Source of the DNA: Clytia hemisphaerica
Taxonomy: Eukaryota; Cnidaria; Hydrozoa; Leptothecata; Clytiidae
NCBI GenBank assembly: GCA_902728285.1
Contig: CACVBU010000824.1
Span: forward strand, 575,307-639,306
DNA length: 64,000 bases
Reading direction: 5' to 3'
How positions within the stretch are numbered: position 1 is the first letter of the stretch; every line of letters begins with the position of its first letter. Of the stretch, positions 11,830 to 21,700 are shown piece after piece. Position numbers and translations under genes: made by a program. The notes below the pieces were generated by a model that was given only the letters and a program-made list of their open reading frames with translations, was not told where the DNA came from and searched no databases.

Positions 11830-12420
11830 TTTTTCATTTTTGGGTATAAGCCATCAATTATGACCAACTCTCAAAATTTCAACCCTTTTAGATAAAAAAT
11901 GAAGATTATATGGCCAATTATGTAAATTTCCCACTTTTTCCTCAAAAAAATTAACTTTTTCTTAGGCGACATTGATTTGAGATTGTCCAAAAGCAGTTTG
12001 TTCTTAAACATGTCAAAGAAGCGAAAATTTTTCACTATGACCAGAGCCAATAAATCGAGCTCCGGCGAGAAAAACAGTACGGCACTTCTTTTTTTCAATC
12101 ATATTTAAACGTAAGACGTTTTCAAATTCACATCCGTTGCACCGAATCTGTTTGACGATCGGAGCACGTATTTCGTTTTGGAAGCGTATCGTCCGTTTAA
12201 AGATTCTACGTTACTGATAATTTACGAGAGAAAAAACTGGCACGCTGGCACTTTACTTCTATTTCTATTTTTATGATTTTTTCACTGTATCTGTATATTA
12301 TTTCTTATTGGAAATTGCAATCATCACAACCCAATGATCCATCACGGTGATCTAGGATGAAATACCCAGATGGCATGTCACCTTGATAATCAAATACTAC
12401 GCTGTAATCATACACAGGTT
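11830..12420. other. Non-coding, right flank of the large transposon
   Basis: AT-rich sequence with no recognisable gene. The right end of the transposon probably lies between about 11830 and 12110. The piece 12115-12420 has a more even composition and precedes the Helitron remnant; no function seen. Confidence 0.35.
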
Positions 12421-12424
12421 AAGC

Positions 12425-13475
12425 ATGAAAGAGTTCTATCAACATCGTATTGCTGTACGTCTTGAGTTTTCAGCACTTCATCGTGTTGGTAAACTCTTCC
12501 AGCAATACCTGGTTGATAGCTATACAAAAATCGAAGGTGTTTGATTACAATGGCTACAATCAGGGCTGATCACTACAGGGGTTTGCATGATTATCTAAAT
12601 GATCAAGCAGAAGTCCGCTAGGCCGGATTTGGTAAGGTCACTATTCTACCATCGACCATTGCGGGAAGTCCCTGAAACATGCATCAACTCTGACAGTGTT
12701 TGCTGTATATGGTAAGCCTGATTTGTTTATTACAATGCCATGTAACCTAAACTGGAGAGAAATTACGGAAAGCCTTTTACCAGGCCAAACCGCAAGTGAT
12801 TGTCGTTGAAGGCACTTAAATACGACATTCTAACTAAAGGTATCTTTGGTAAAGGTAAAATCTCTGTTCATGCAATTGAATTCCAAAAGCGTGGCCTACT
12901 CCATGCTCATATTTTGAGTACTCTTGAGGATAGTGACAAGATACGTTCACCTGAAGACATTAGACAGTTTGATCTGTGCTGAGATTCCAGATATCAATGA
13001 GGATCCCGAATTGTATGAAACTATCAAAACAACAATGATTCATTGTCCATGTGGTGCCATCAATCCCAAATCGCCATGTATGGAAGACGGTCATTGTAGC
13101 AAAAAGTATCCTAAGGAATTCGGCAGTGAAACTATTATGGCAAATAATGGTTAAGCGACGAGAAGATGGTTTTCCGTAAGAGAGGGTGAGCGGTTTTATT
13201 TAAGAGTTTTATTGCTTCATGTGGCTGGAGCAACATCATTTGAGGAACAATGGTGTTCTTCATCTATCCTTTAGAGAAAGGAACTACCAGTTCCAATTCT
13301 GGATAATTCGACCTGTAATGTAACTGCAAATAGTTCACATGCGCGTTATCTGCGTTGACGAGATTTGTTTGTTATCTACGAGGCCAGTATGATACCAAAA
13401 TTTGCATTTGAAGCTATCGAGCTCATGCTCCAGGATATATGCAATAGTAATGTTCCTTTTGCTGGTAAGAGGTAG
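12425..13475 (+). pseudogene. Helitron Rep/helicase remnant
   Basis: Several frames, broken by stops and shifts, match the order of a Helitron replicase. At 12425 MKEFYQHRIAVRLEFSALHR and KLFQQYLVDSYTKIEG belong to the Helitron-like N-terminal domain. At 12800-12980 LKALKYDI...IEFQKRGLLHAHIL contains the HxH of the HUH nuclease motif. At 12980-13150 comes AEIPDINEDPELYETIKTTM then CPCGAINPKSPCM. At 13270-13470 come LPVPILDNSTCN and LFVIYEASMIPKFAFEAI, the Walker B region of a Pif1-type helicase with Tyr in place of Asp. Most of the helicase between these parts is missing. This is a dead copy. Rolling-circle transposons of this type are widespread in animals. Confidence 0.85.
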
Positions 13476-13479
13476 AGGA

Positions 13480-13910
13480 AGATTTGGGGGTCACAAGAAA
13501 GAGAGGGAGATTGAAAAGTTGAGAGGTGAGAACGAGGAGCTGAAGAGGAAGTTAAGGGGAAAGAAGATAAACATCTTGAGAAGTCAAAAAGAAAGGAAGA
13601 GCTGAGGGCAAAAGCATTGCTCTCACATAAAGATTAAGTGACTTACAGAAAAATCTATGGTGGTCCATCGACCCAGAAGTCATATGATTTTTGGAAATCA
13701 AATAATGGGGAATATACAAATTCATTTTTAAAATCGTGGGCAAAAAAACAGAAAAATTATGAAATTGTTCCAGCTAACCATAAAACAACTAATAATGTAG
13801 ATACCAAAGATTTTACATACACGTTTTTTTATAAGAATAGTGTACTTTTGATGAGGGTCAAGTTTCTTAAGAAATTACCAAAATTGAGGGTGAAATATTC
13901 TTAACGTATT
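13480..13910 (+). other. Two short open frames of unknown origin
   Basis: A lysine/glutamate-rich coiled-coil frame (GGHKKEREIEKLRGENEELK) runs to about 13636. Behind an acceptor-like ACTTACAG follows the frame 13648-13904 (IYGGPSTQKSYDFWKSNNGE, SFLKSWAKKQKNY). They could be exons of one decayed gene or mobile element. I do not recognise either, and no clear donor links them. Confidence 0.25.
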
Positions 13911-14573
13911 CCTACTTTTTTGGACTTTTTTACAAACGTGAGAAATGATCAATTTGAGAGTTTGGGACTTTTTTGAGTGCACATTGGGAGCTATAATCAT
14001 ATTTCCGTCTCGAAGTTTCAATTTAACTATGGTGATTTAAATTAGATAATCTATTTTTTCATTCTTACCTCTTTTTTTTTCCTTTCAGCAAATTCATGGT
14101 TTAAGTTCTTTTTGCAAGCTACGGAAGTCTCAACTACCGAACGTAATCATTACTAAGCTGATTGGAGATCTTTGTTGGGTATTCAGCAAGGAATTGAACG
14201 CCTACACGTTTTTTCTTTTATTAGAACCCAGTTTATAAGAACACTTAAACCAAACCTTAGGTTTGGTGAAATTGATTTGTTAAATAACAATATTTTGAAA
14301 TCTTAGCTTTTTAAACATTTTAGTGCTTCTCATAGTTCTGGTTTTTAACTTTTTCACCGTATTTTTCCATTGCTTTTGCTTATGCTTTTGGGGCTGGCAT
14401 GACCCTATAGGTTGTGCTATTTCGACAGGATTGCGATTCTGTTTTCACTATATATTTATTTGTGTCCTGATTTCAATTTTTCATTTAAATTTGAATTCTA
14501 TTTCCTAGTTCTACGTATTTTAAGCAATTTATATATTGTAACGTTTTAATTTAATATTCAATTATTTTTACAG

Positions 14574-14959
14574 CATTGAAGAGTCCGTTCATGAGGCACG
14601 CTATTACAAAGCACAAGAAGAACGCGCTAAAGAACATGCTATAGGTTTTACAGACGCATTTTCTCAAAAAGCGCCATGCTCTTCCGACATCATTGCTCAT
14701 TATTCTTGGGATTATGCCCAGCAGACACACCATCCGGCAAATCCTCTTCAACCAGGACCAATTTATTTTAAAACGCCACGGAAATGTGCAATTTTTGGTA
14801 TTTGCAACAACGGCATAAACCTCCAATACGACTACCTTATAGACGAAATTTGTACCACTGGGAAAGGGGCTAATACAACTGTCAGTTATCTTTACCACTT
14901 TTTCAAAACTTTTGGTATGGGAGAAAAGGATGCTTATCTGCACGCTGATAACTGTTCTG
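14574..14959 (+). pseudogene. Exon of an RNase-H-like transposon protein
   Basis: A 386-base open exon lies between an acceptor (ATTTTTACAG) and a donor (TCTG/GTATGA). It reads IEESVHEARYYKAQEERAKE at the start, then AHYSWDYAQQTHHPANPLQP, PIYFKTPRKCAIFGIC, YLIDEICTTGKGANTTVSYL and ends LHADNCSG. This pattern (DYAQQ, YFKTPRKC.IFG, DE..TGKGAN, HADNC) recalls a common uncharacterised transposase-like family of invertebrates. Aspartates in SWDYAQ, LIDE and HADN are candidate catalytic residues. The continuation normally expected after the DNC segment was not found, so this is a fragment. Confidence 0.6.
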
Positions 14960-15044
14960 GTATGATTAATTTGTTTTCAAATTTTACTCTTCTGTGTCTA
15001 GTTGGAGGAAGGGGGTATTCTCAGGAAGAGATTAGTATAAAATA

Positions 15045-15330
15045 CTCTCTGTAATTCGAGTCTTTCGAAAAATTCGAAAAAAATTGTCAGCCCTGGAAGA
15101 TTCATATGGGGGATGTAATATACAACATGGTCACACTAATAGATCAGCATTTGGGGAGTTTGGGAGGTCGATTCATCATGGTAGAGGGGTGCTTTTCTTT
15201 GGAGGGGGTGGGTTGTTGGTGATGGGAAAAAAGGGTGGGAATAGCAGTCGGGATTAGATATGGGCGTGGTCAGCGTAATGGGCGTGGGAAAGGGCGGGGG
15301 ATTTGCTTTCGTTTGAATGCTTTATAATTC
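15045..15330. other. Non-coding, contains a TTCGAA-rich piece and a G-rich tract
   Basis: Positions 15045-15075 (CTCTCTGTAATTCGAGTCTT) resemble the ends of the pogo/Tigger-like repeats seen in the MED25 introns. Positions 15180-15300 are rich in GGGCGTGG and GGGGG. No coding potential. Confidence 0.35.
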
Positions 15331-15381
15331 AATTTATTTTAGTTTAATCATCTTATTTAATTTATCATATTTTTCTTTGTA

Positions 15382-15627
15382 GTCTTTATCCCAGAGAAGG
15401 TCAAAGAGGAGGACTCAAAAGAAAACATCCTACAACTTACTGAAGAGCATAATTATGCACGTTGGAAAAATGCAAGATTAGCAAATCAGGCTAAATGTAG
15501 TAAGCAGACTGAAGAAGAGATTGATGATATTTTGAAGAGCATCTTTAAAGATAAAAGTTATGTGGAACGCAAAATTGCTGTTAGAAAATCTCACAGTGTT
15601 GAGTTCAGAAATTACATTAATTTTTGA
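15382..15627 (+). other. Possible 3' exon, lysine/glutamate-rich
   Basis: After TTTCTTTGTAG an open frame of about 80 codons reads VFIPEKVKEEDSKENILQ, then a helical charged segment (EEIDDILKSIFKDKSYVERK), and stops at 15627. It may be the last exon of the element whose transposase exon lies at 14574-14959, but no sequence evidence other than order and strand supports that. Confidence 0.3.
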
Positions 15628-15629
15628 AT

Positions 15630-16325
15630 ATTTATCGACCGCCGGAGGCGGTTTCTTTCCTAGTGGTACGCTAATCTCGTTTTGCCTTGGCTCATTATTT
15701 TGTCTACCATTTCCTTTCGGTTTTTTTAACTAGATTACCAAGATGCTACTCTTTTTTTCCCTGAATGTCTTTTATTCGGAATTGAATAATCGAGACATGC
15801 AAAATGACTATATTGTAATCTGTTTTCAATGAATAATCTAAAATGTTCTGGAGATGACAAGTAGGCGTTAATAATGTGCGAGAGCTCTTTCGCGAGCGTG
15901 ATGCGTGTTGGAAGGCGGCCGTTTCAGTGTGGTTTACATCCACACTGTGAACTAAATAGCCTAATATATTAATTTTAAAGCAAAATTTGGGAGTTCAAAT
16001 AACGGGCAAGAGTCAGTGGAATCTTTACCAATGTATGAAACATTTAGATACCACAAAACATGGTGAAAAAGAAACAAAAAAAGCAACACAAGGATAATTC
16101 GAAAACTAAAAGTACGAAAGTAACCTGGGGAAGATCTCCACTATAAAGGAGGTCTATATATCGTTTTAAATAAATTTATTTGAAGAATGACCATTTGAAC
16201 GTATAGAAATAATTAAAACATTCTCATCTAAAGTCTGACAATCCAAGAATTGTTGTTGATGAAACTTGGAGTATGAAATTAACTTAAATCGTTTTCTTTA
16301 CTCAAACATTCCAAGAATTGATAGT
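15630..16325. other. Non-coding stretch
   Basis: No gene, SINE head or long inverted repeat was recognised. Moderate AT richness throughout. Confidence 0.35.
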
Positions 16326-16328
16326 AAT

Positions 16329-16484
16329 GGAACAGTTATTAGGGCACCTCAAAGAAAATCAAAAGAGAAACGATCGGCTAGAATTGGAGCAAAAGAGACA
16401 ACACAATGAAAAGATGAACCTGTTACGAAAATTGATGAGACTTCTCGAATTTGAAGTTAATAATGTTGTTAAAAACAGTTAATA
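16329..16484 (+). CDS. Small open frame, 51 residues, helical; doubtful
   Basis: ATG at 16329 opens MEQLLGHLKENQKRNDRLEL and continues with glutamine, lysine and leucine in a strong amphipathic helix pattern to a stop at about 16484. There is no splice context and no neighbour to support it. It may be a remnant of a coiled-coil ORF from a mobile element. Confidence 0.2.
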
Positions 16485-16491
16485 ATTCAAG

Positions 16492-16680
16492 GAACGGTGA
16501 CCGAGTGGGCAAAGGCGTCAACGTTACAAACCAGGAGTTCGTGGTTCGAATCACTGCTCCTTCCAATGTTCGTAAATCACTGGGCTATTCACGTAAAATA
16601 TCGACCCTACCTAACAACAGCTACAGACTTTAGGTCGTATTTACGTCACTAAGAATTGGAGCGCTGCTTTTTTCAGCTGG
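16492..16680 (+). mobile_element. tRNA-derived SINE
   Basis: The head GGAACGGTGACCGAGTGGGC has a good RNA polymerase III A box (TGACCGAGTGG). It is followed after about 35 bases by a B box (GTGGTTCGAATCAC). Acceptor and T-stem pairing is poor, so this is not a working tRNA gene. The following 100 bases (body, to about 16680) are unrelated to tRNA. The A-box form is closest to Ser/Leu-type tRNAs. Confidence 0.6.
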
Positions 16681-16939
16681 CTTTGGAGAGATAAAGTTGC
16701 GAAAAAAAAATGTGATATCAACATGTTGGTCTATTCTATTTAATAATATTCAACTCATTATCTTTTCAACGAGCACAAACCGCTATCTTATTCGAATTCC
16801 ATCAAAATTTATAGTCCTTTTTTTTGTCTCCGATGCAGATTTTATTGAGACAGACTTTTCTGAACCAGTCAACATGGCCCCCGTTGCCGGGCAAAGTAAT
16901 TTTTTAAATCAAATAAAGTATACTAAATATACCGTTTAA

Positions 16940-17436
16940 GGGGGTAAAATAAGGGTGAAAATCGTAAATTTTCTCACAACATGATTTTCGCCCCCCCCTT
17001 CCCTCAATCTGATTCACACGCCGGGAGCTATGACCAAACGTTTTATGATGGTGATGATGCAAATAAATCAAAAAGGAATCGCAGATCCTTCGTGGAAAAT
17101 GTAAATTTATCCGTCGTGATCCACCAAATGTTATATGCCCTTATTGGCTTATAATTAAACTGAATCATAGAAATAGCTAGAAGTCTTTGAAACGACTATT
17201 TTTTCCCACCCTTTCTTACTTTTAATTTTTAATTTAATGATTAAAAGAGCTGAGGGACGACTCTTGTTTGAACGGACTAAGTTTCTGGTGAAGTCTCTCA
17301 ATACGGAGTCTATTTTACTTTTAGTGAACATAGACGGTTTTAGATCATATCGAACTTATCAGAGGATAACTCATTGTAACTTTTTTGTCTTTTAACGAGC
17401 ATTACACTCATTCCCATGTCGACGTACTTGTTCTAT
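16940..17436. other. Non-coding stretch
   Basis: Contains a C tract near 16991 and otherwise unstructured AT-rich DNA. No gene or repeat recognised. Confidence 0.3.
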
Positions 17437-17690
17437 ACACTTTTCTCCAGATGCATAAATTTATTGTTGTCTTCGTTTTCAAACAGATTTCATTGCTATG
17501 AAATTATACATTTAAACCAATTTAAATTCCCAAAAGGCAAATATTAACTCAAAAAAAAAAGTACTTGAAATTCAAAATGTCTCATGAGGTGTAAACAACA
17601 CAATTATCATTGTGAATATGTAATTTTATAGCAATGAAATCTGTTTGAAAACGAGGACAACAATAAATTTATGCATCTGGAGAAGAGTGT
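17437..17690. mobile_element. MITE with inverted repeats of about 68 bases
   Basis: The left arm starts ACACTTTTCTCCAGATGCAT. The right arm ends ATGCATCTGGAGAAGAGTGT. The arms match over about 68 bases with only a few differences. The loop is about 115 bases with no coding capacity. Family unknown. Confidence 0.85.
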
Positions 17691-18094
17691 ATTGTCTTAA
17701 ATCCGCCAGTGAGCGAGTATAATACTAACTTTTTAGCACACAAAAAAGCATTTGTTTAACTCCTACAAGCAGATAATAACCACACGAATTACCGAAACTT
17801 AAATTCACTGAATAAAAATCAAATAGATACCTCTATTACATTTCCTTGCACCCTTTTGTTAAAAATGTTTTTATATTTCACTTAACAATCTTGAATTGGA
17901 ATCTTTTTATTGTTCTTGAAGTACTGTTGGCGAGCTTATATTTCACTTTGAATAGTCTTGTTTGGTCTTTCTTTTGACTGATATTCTTCTCAGTTGAGCA
18001 CTCTTCTGCTATTGAATCGATTCTGAAAAAATAGAGAACATATACTCTTACCATCTCAGATAGATTATAGAATTGATAATGCATGCAAATGGTA

Positions 18095-18375
18095 AGTCAG
18101 TCCTACCAGTTGCGAGTTACCATCAGCTGTGCAAATTGCGAGTTACTTTCTATGAGAATTGCGAGTTGCACATCTTGAGAAAATAAAAATGCGAGTTACC
18201 AGATGAAAGCGTGACATGCAAATCAAAAGCGCGGCGAGCTGCAATTCAATAGCGCGAGTTGCAAATTAAAAGTGCCATAGAAATTCGAAAAAATATTCTA
18301 AAAAAGTAGTTGGTCCTGTTCAATGCATATTCCATTTCGCAACTAGCATGATCGACTCGTAACTCGCATATCAAA
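18095..18375. repeat. Loose repeat of GCGAGTTRC
   Basis: GCGAGTTAC or GCGAGTTGC recurs near 18110, 18136, 18161, 18191, 18253 and, inverted, near 18358. Degenerate GCGAGCTGC (18235) and CGCAACTAGC (18338) forms are also present. Spacing is 25-60 bases. The tract lies about 400 bases upstream of the first coding exon of the 18750-26233 gene. It could be a decayed minisatellite or a cluster of binding sites. Confidence 0.5.
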
Positions 18376-18749
18376 AATTCATGGCGTATACTGCAACACG
18401 AGACGTAAATGACTCGGAATATGTTTCTTTGTTTTGATTTAGGACCGTTTGCTTTTGTGCAAAAGACACCTAGAAGTTGCGACTTCCTTCTTTTTCCGAA
18501 ACAAAAGTTAAGGCATCATGCATATTGGTCAGAAATGAAATTTAATTCCAAAGCAGAACATAATCGCAATATGATGATATGGTCTAGGAAAATGATTTAG
18601 TAGACTCTGAGTACATTTTTGTGATTTTCGAAAAAGTCACGTCACTCGAAATCAAAATTGACGTCAATAATGAAGACATTCCATTGGGTCAAAAAAGAAC
18701 AAAAAATCGTTGTCATTTTCAAAAAAGAATTGCACGTGGTGACTCAAAA

Positions 18750-21700
18750 ATGGATAATTATCATCTTGGGTATTCTTTACTTTATGAGACTGGAGTTGAA
18801 AAAAACGAAAAAGTCAAATTTGTCGTCTTGGTAAAAAATCCAACGCAGTTTTACTTGATCACTCAAGATTGTGATAATTTTGAAACTCTCGACACCCGAT
18901 TCGGAAACAAGCGATGGACGTTGGAAAAGTACAACTTAAAAGAAGAAGATCTTCTTAGACTGGAAGAATTTAAAATAACACCAGTCTTGTTTGATAAATC
19001 ATGTGGCTTGGAAATCAAGTGGAAGTATGGGATTACATCCAAAGGACCAGCGGTGAAAGTTGTAAGGATTCTCTTTGACCATATTAAAGAACAGTATCAG
19101 TCAGATGCACCGATCGTGACCGACATATTTGATGTAAACCCGATCGAAGCTGGCAAACTGGCAGGACAAGGACAAGTTGAACCTCCGAGACAACCAATTA
19201 GTTCAATCAAAAAGAAACCAAATTCTACAAGAGCCTCAGAGAAAAACTTATCCTCGTCCGAGGAGGCATTTTCGTCAAAAACTGCAACATCGCGACCGAA
19301 GAATTCAAAAAAGAAGGTTCATTTTTTATCAAAGGAGTTCAAGTTAAAACAAGTCGAGGGTAAATGACAATATCTTTGAATATCAAGCCTAAATCTTATC
19401 AAAGGTTAAGGCGATATAGCACCGTAATAAACCGCCTTCTTTGCTGGCTTATTTTTTCATTCTTATTCACCCAGGGGTCGTCCGTATAGCACGTGTGCAA
19501 AAATAAACTACGTCAATTATATGTAGATTAATAAACGAAATGAATTTCGTCATTCAAACAACAGACTTACGCAATTGCTTTATTCCCCCTTCAGTGCGTA
19601 TATACTATATGGATGGTCCCAGTCCCCTAATATTTGGACTCTAACCACAGATATCTAAGCCCGAAGGGCTAGATAGGCAACTTTAAGCTTTCTCCAGCAA
19701 AAAAAAGTGAAGCAAAAATTTGACTTTTTAAATTTCGTGCCGATGGATAGGATCTATCATTTTAATTGTTTTCGGAGCGCGAGATCAAAAAACGTAGGCG
19801 GCAAACGCTATTTCACATCTCTCATACCGGTGAAATTGCATATTTTAGTCACGTGACTCTGGTAGGAAATCCTTCCAAAGATGAGCTTCACTTTTTGATA
19901 AAAGCCGCAAATCTAGCCCTTCGGGCTTTACAGATATCTGTGACTCTAACCCGTTGATTAGTTTGTTTCTTTTTGTTAGTGTAATCTCTAATTTAAGCGA
20001 AATCTTACTATCGTGTGTAACTTTTGAAATCATTTGATATTGTTTTTAGATCAAGAAAAGGAATCGACTCCAGTCACAGAGCTGTCGAAAAGACAATGTT
20101 TCCTGAAAGCCAGAGATCATATAAACGGCCAGGCGATCCAAGAAAGATTAGGGATTACCAAGAAAATCCCAAAGAAAGAAGCATCTTCCTTGGAAAAAAG
20201 AGAAAAACGAACAAGCTTCATCAAAGCTCGCGAACAAATTAACGAACAAACAAGGTAAGATAGTAATGCTTGCCTTTCATGTTTGGGATATAAGGATATA
20301 AAACTTCGCGGGAAAATTTTCATAATAATAAAATTAAACATTCGGCTTTACAGAAAGAGGCCATTCATTTCTTATATAAATCAAAATGTTTATATCCATA
20401 GAAAAACTCCAATTTTCGATTTTTTTTCCGACCCCGCACCTTATAAGCCCCCCCCCGTCTATTAGATTTGGAAAACATTTTCAGTTGTCAAAAGAAAAGT
20501 CCTTCATTTTGCTCTACCAGTGGATACCCCTTAAAACCTCACTTTTTTACATCCTCTTCTAAAATATACTTTCATAAGATATTTAGGCATCAATGACCTA
20601 ATTGTAGCATTAATAACTTTGCAGCAAAAGGACTATTTTATAAAAAGTTATTCCAAAAAAACAATTTCTTAGGTTTTTAAGGGGTAAATAGCTAAAATTG
20701 CATTTTTTCACGAAGCTATAAAGATTTTCTCAGCTTTTAAAACCATATCCAGGGAAGAAATTCATAGGTAGCCTAGACTCACCAGAACAAGTTCCAGCCC
20801 TTATTGTTTTCTCCATCAGGATATAGGGGGTACCTTAGGGTAGGGCGTCAACAGTCATTTTTGAGGCAAAGTCAAAAAATTCAAGATGTAGTGTTTTTTT
20901 ATGAAAATTTAACCTATTGTGAGGCATTCTGCGCAATTTTTAAGGTCAGAAGTCCAAAATTGGCCGAACCCCCCTGGGGGTACTGATTCGCACTACAGGC
21001 AAAAATTGGAAAAAATGGCATTTTCTGGCCTTTTCAGGCCTGTAAATATGTCAAAACTATTGCAAATCTTATTTTTTTCATTTGCTGTACTAAACTTTAT
21101 GAAGAAACAACAAAATAATCATATTGGGTTGAAAATTGTGCCCATTGGAGCCCTAAACGAGCCGTTTTGGCCAATTTGGGTAGCAAAGTGCTTTTTAAGG
21201 CCAATTTGCAAGTTATAAACTTTAAACTGATTAAATCCATGTCTGAAATTTTCAGAGATGGAAGTCTTCAATAAAGTCTTTAAGCAAAATGAATTTCAGA
21301 TTTCACTTTTTTCAAAATTCATTTGGGTCTTCAAAAATCGCTTTTAGCAAAAAAAAATCAATTTATCAAAAAATAGCATTTTTTAAGGCAGCTTTTACAA
21401 ACTGAGTTTAAATGCTGACTGAAATTTTTTATGCAGTGATAGTTCTGGAGATACTCCAGGGAAATCAAAATCATTTGGGTCTGGGATGCGTCTATGTCCG
21501 CCATTATGGAAATAAAATCCCTGCTAAGAGCCATTCTTCAGGCAAAAACCCAAATTTGAACTGAAAAAATCTCTAAAATGACAATAGACATGGGCCCAAA
21601 TTTTCTTGCAGTGAAAGTATTCTGGAAATACTGCAGGAAAATCAAAATCATCTGGGTTTGGGGTTTGGGTATATCCACCATTTTGGAATTGAAATTCCTG

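Larger units (their letters stand above)
3540..12100 (+). mobile_element. Large DNA transposon with sub-terminal motif arrays; ends approximate
   Basis: A transposase-like gene (7161-10649) sits between long non-coding arms. The left arm has an outer zone (about 3620-5020) with some 16 copies of TGAGGTTAA or its complement. Its inner zone (about 5100-6750) has repeats of GGATAATnnnGTAAC. The right arm (10910-11630) carries the same GGATAA...GTAAC motif mostly in the opposite orientation (GTTAC...TTATCC), and the TGAGGTTAA motif returns at 11766-11805. This mirror layout is what sub-terminal transposase-binding arrays look like. I could not define the terminal inverted repeats or target-site duplication, so the limits are estimates. 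Confidence 0.6.

Noticed and set aside
3540-12100. Giant virus-like (Polinton) element
   Set aside because: No polymerase B, packaging ATPase, capsid or integrase gene is visible; only one transposase-like gene is present.
14551-14943. Minus-strand frame of 130 residues
   Set aside because: It is the shadow of the plus-strand transposase exon at 14574-14959, which has proper splice sites and recognisable motifs.
16492-16566. Functional tRNA gene
   Set aside because: A and B boxes are good, but the T stem and acceptor stem do not pair properly, and a SINE-like body follows.
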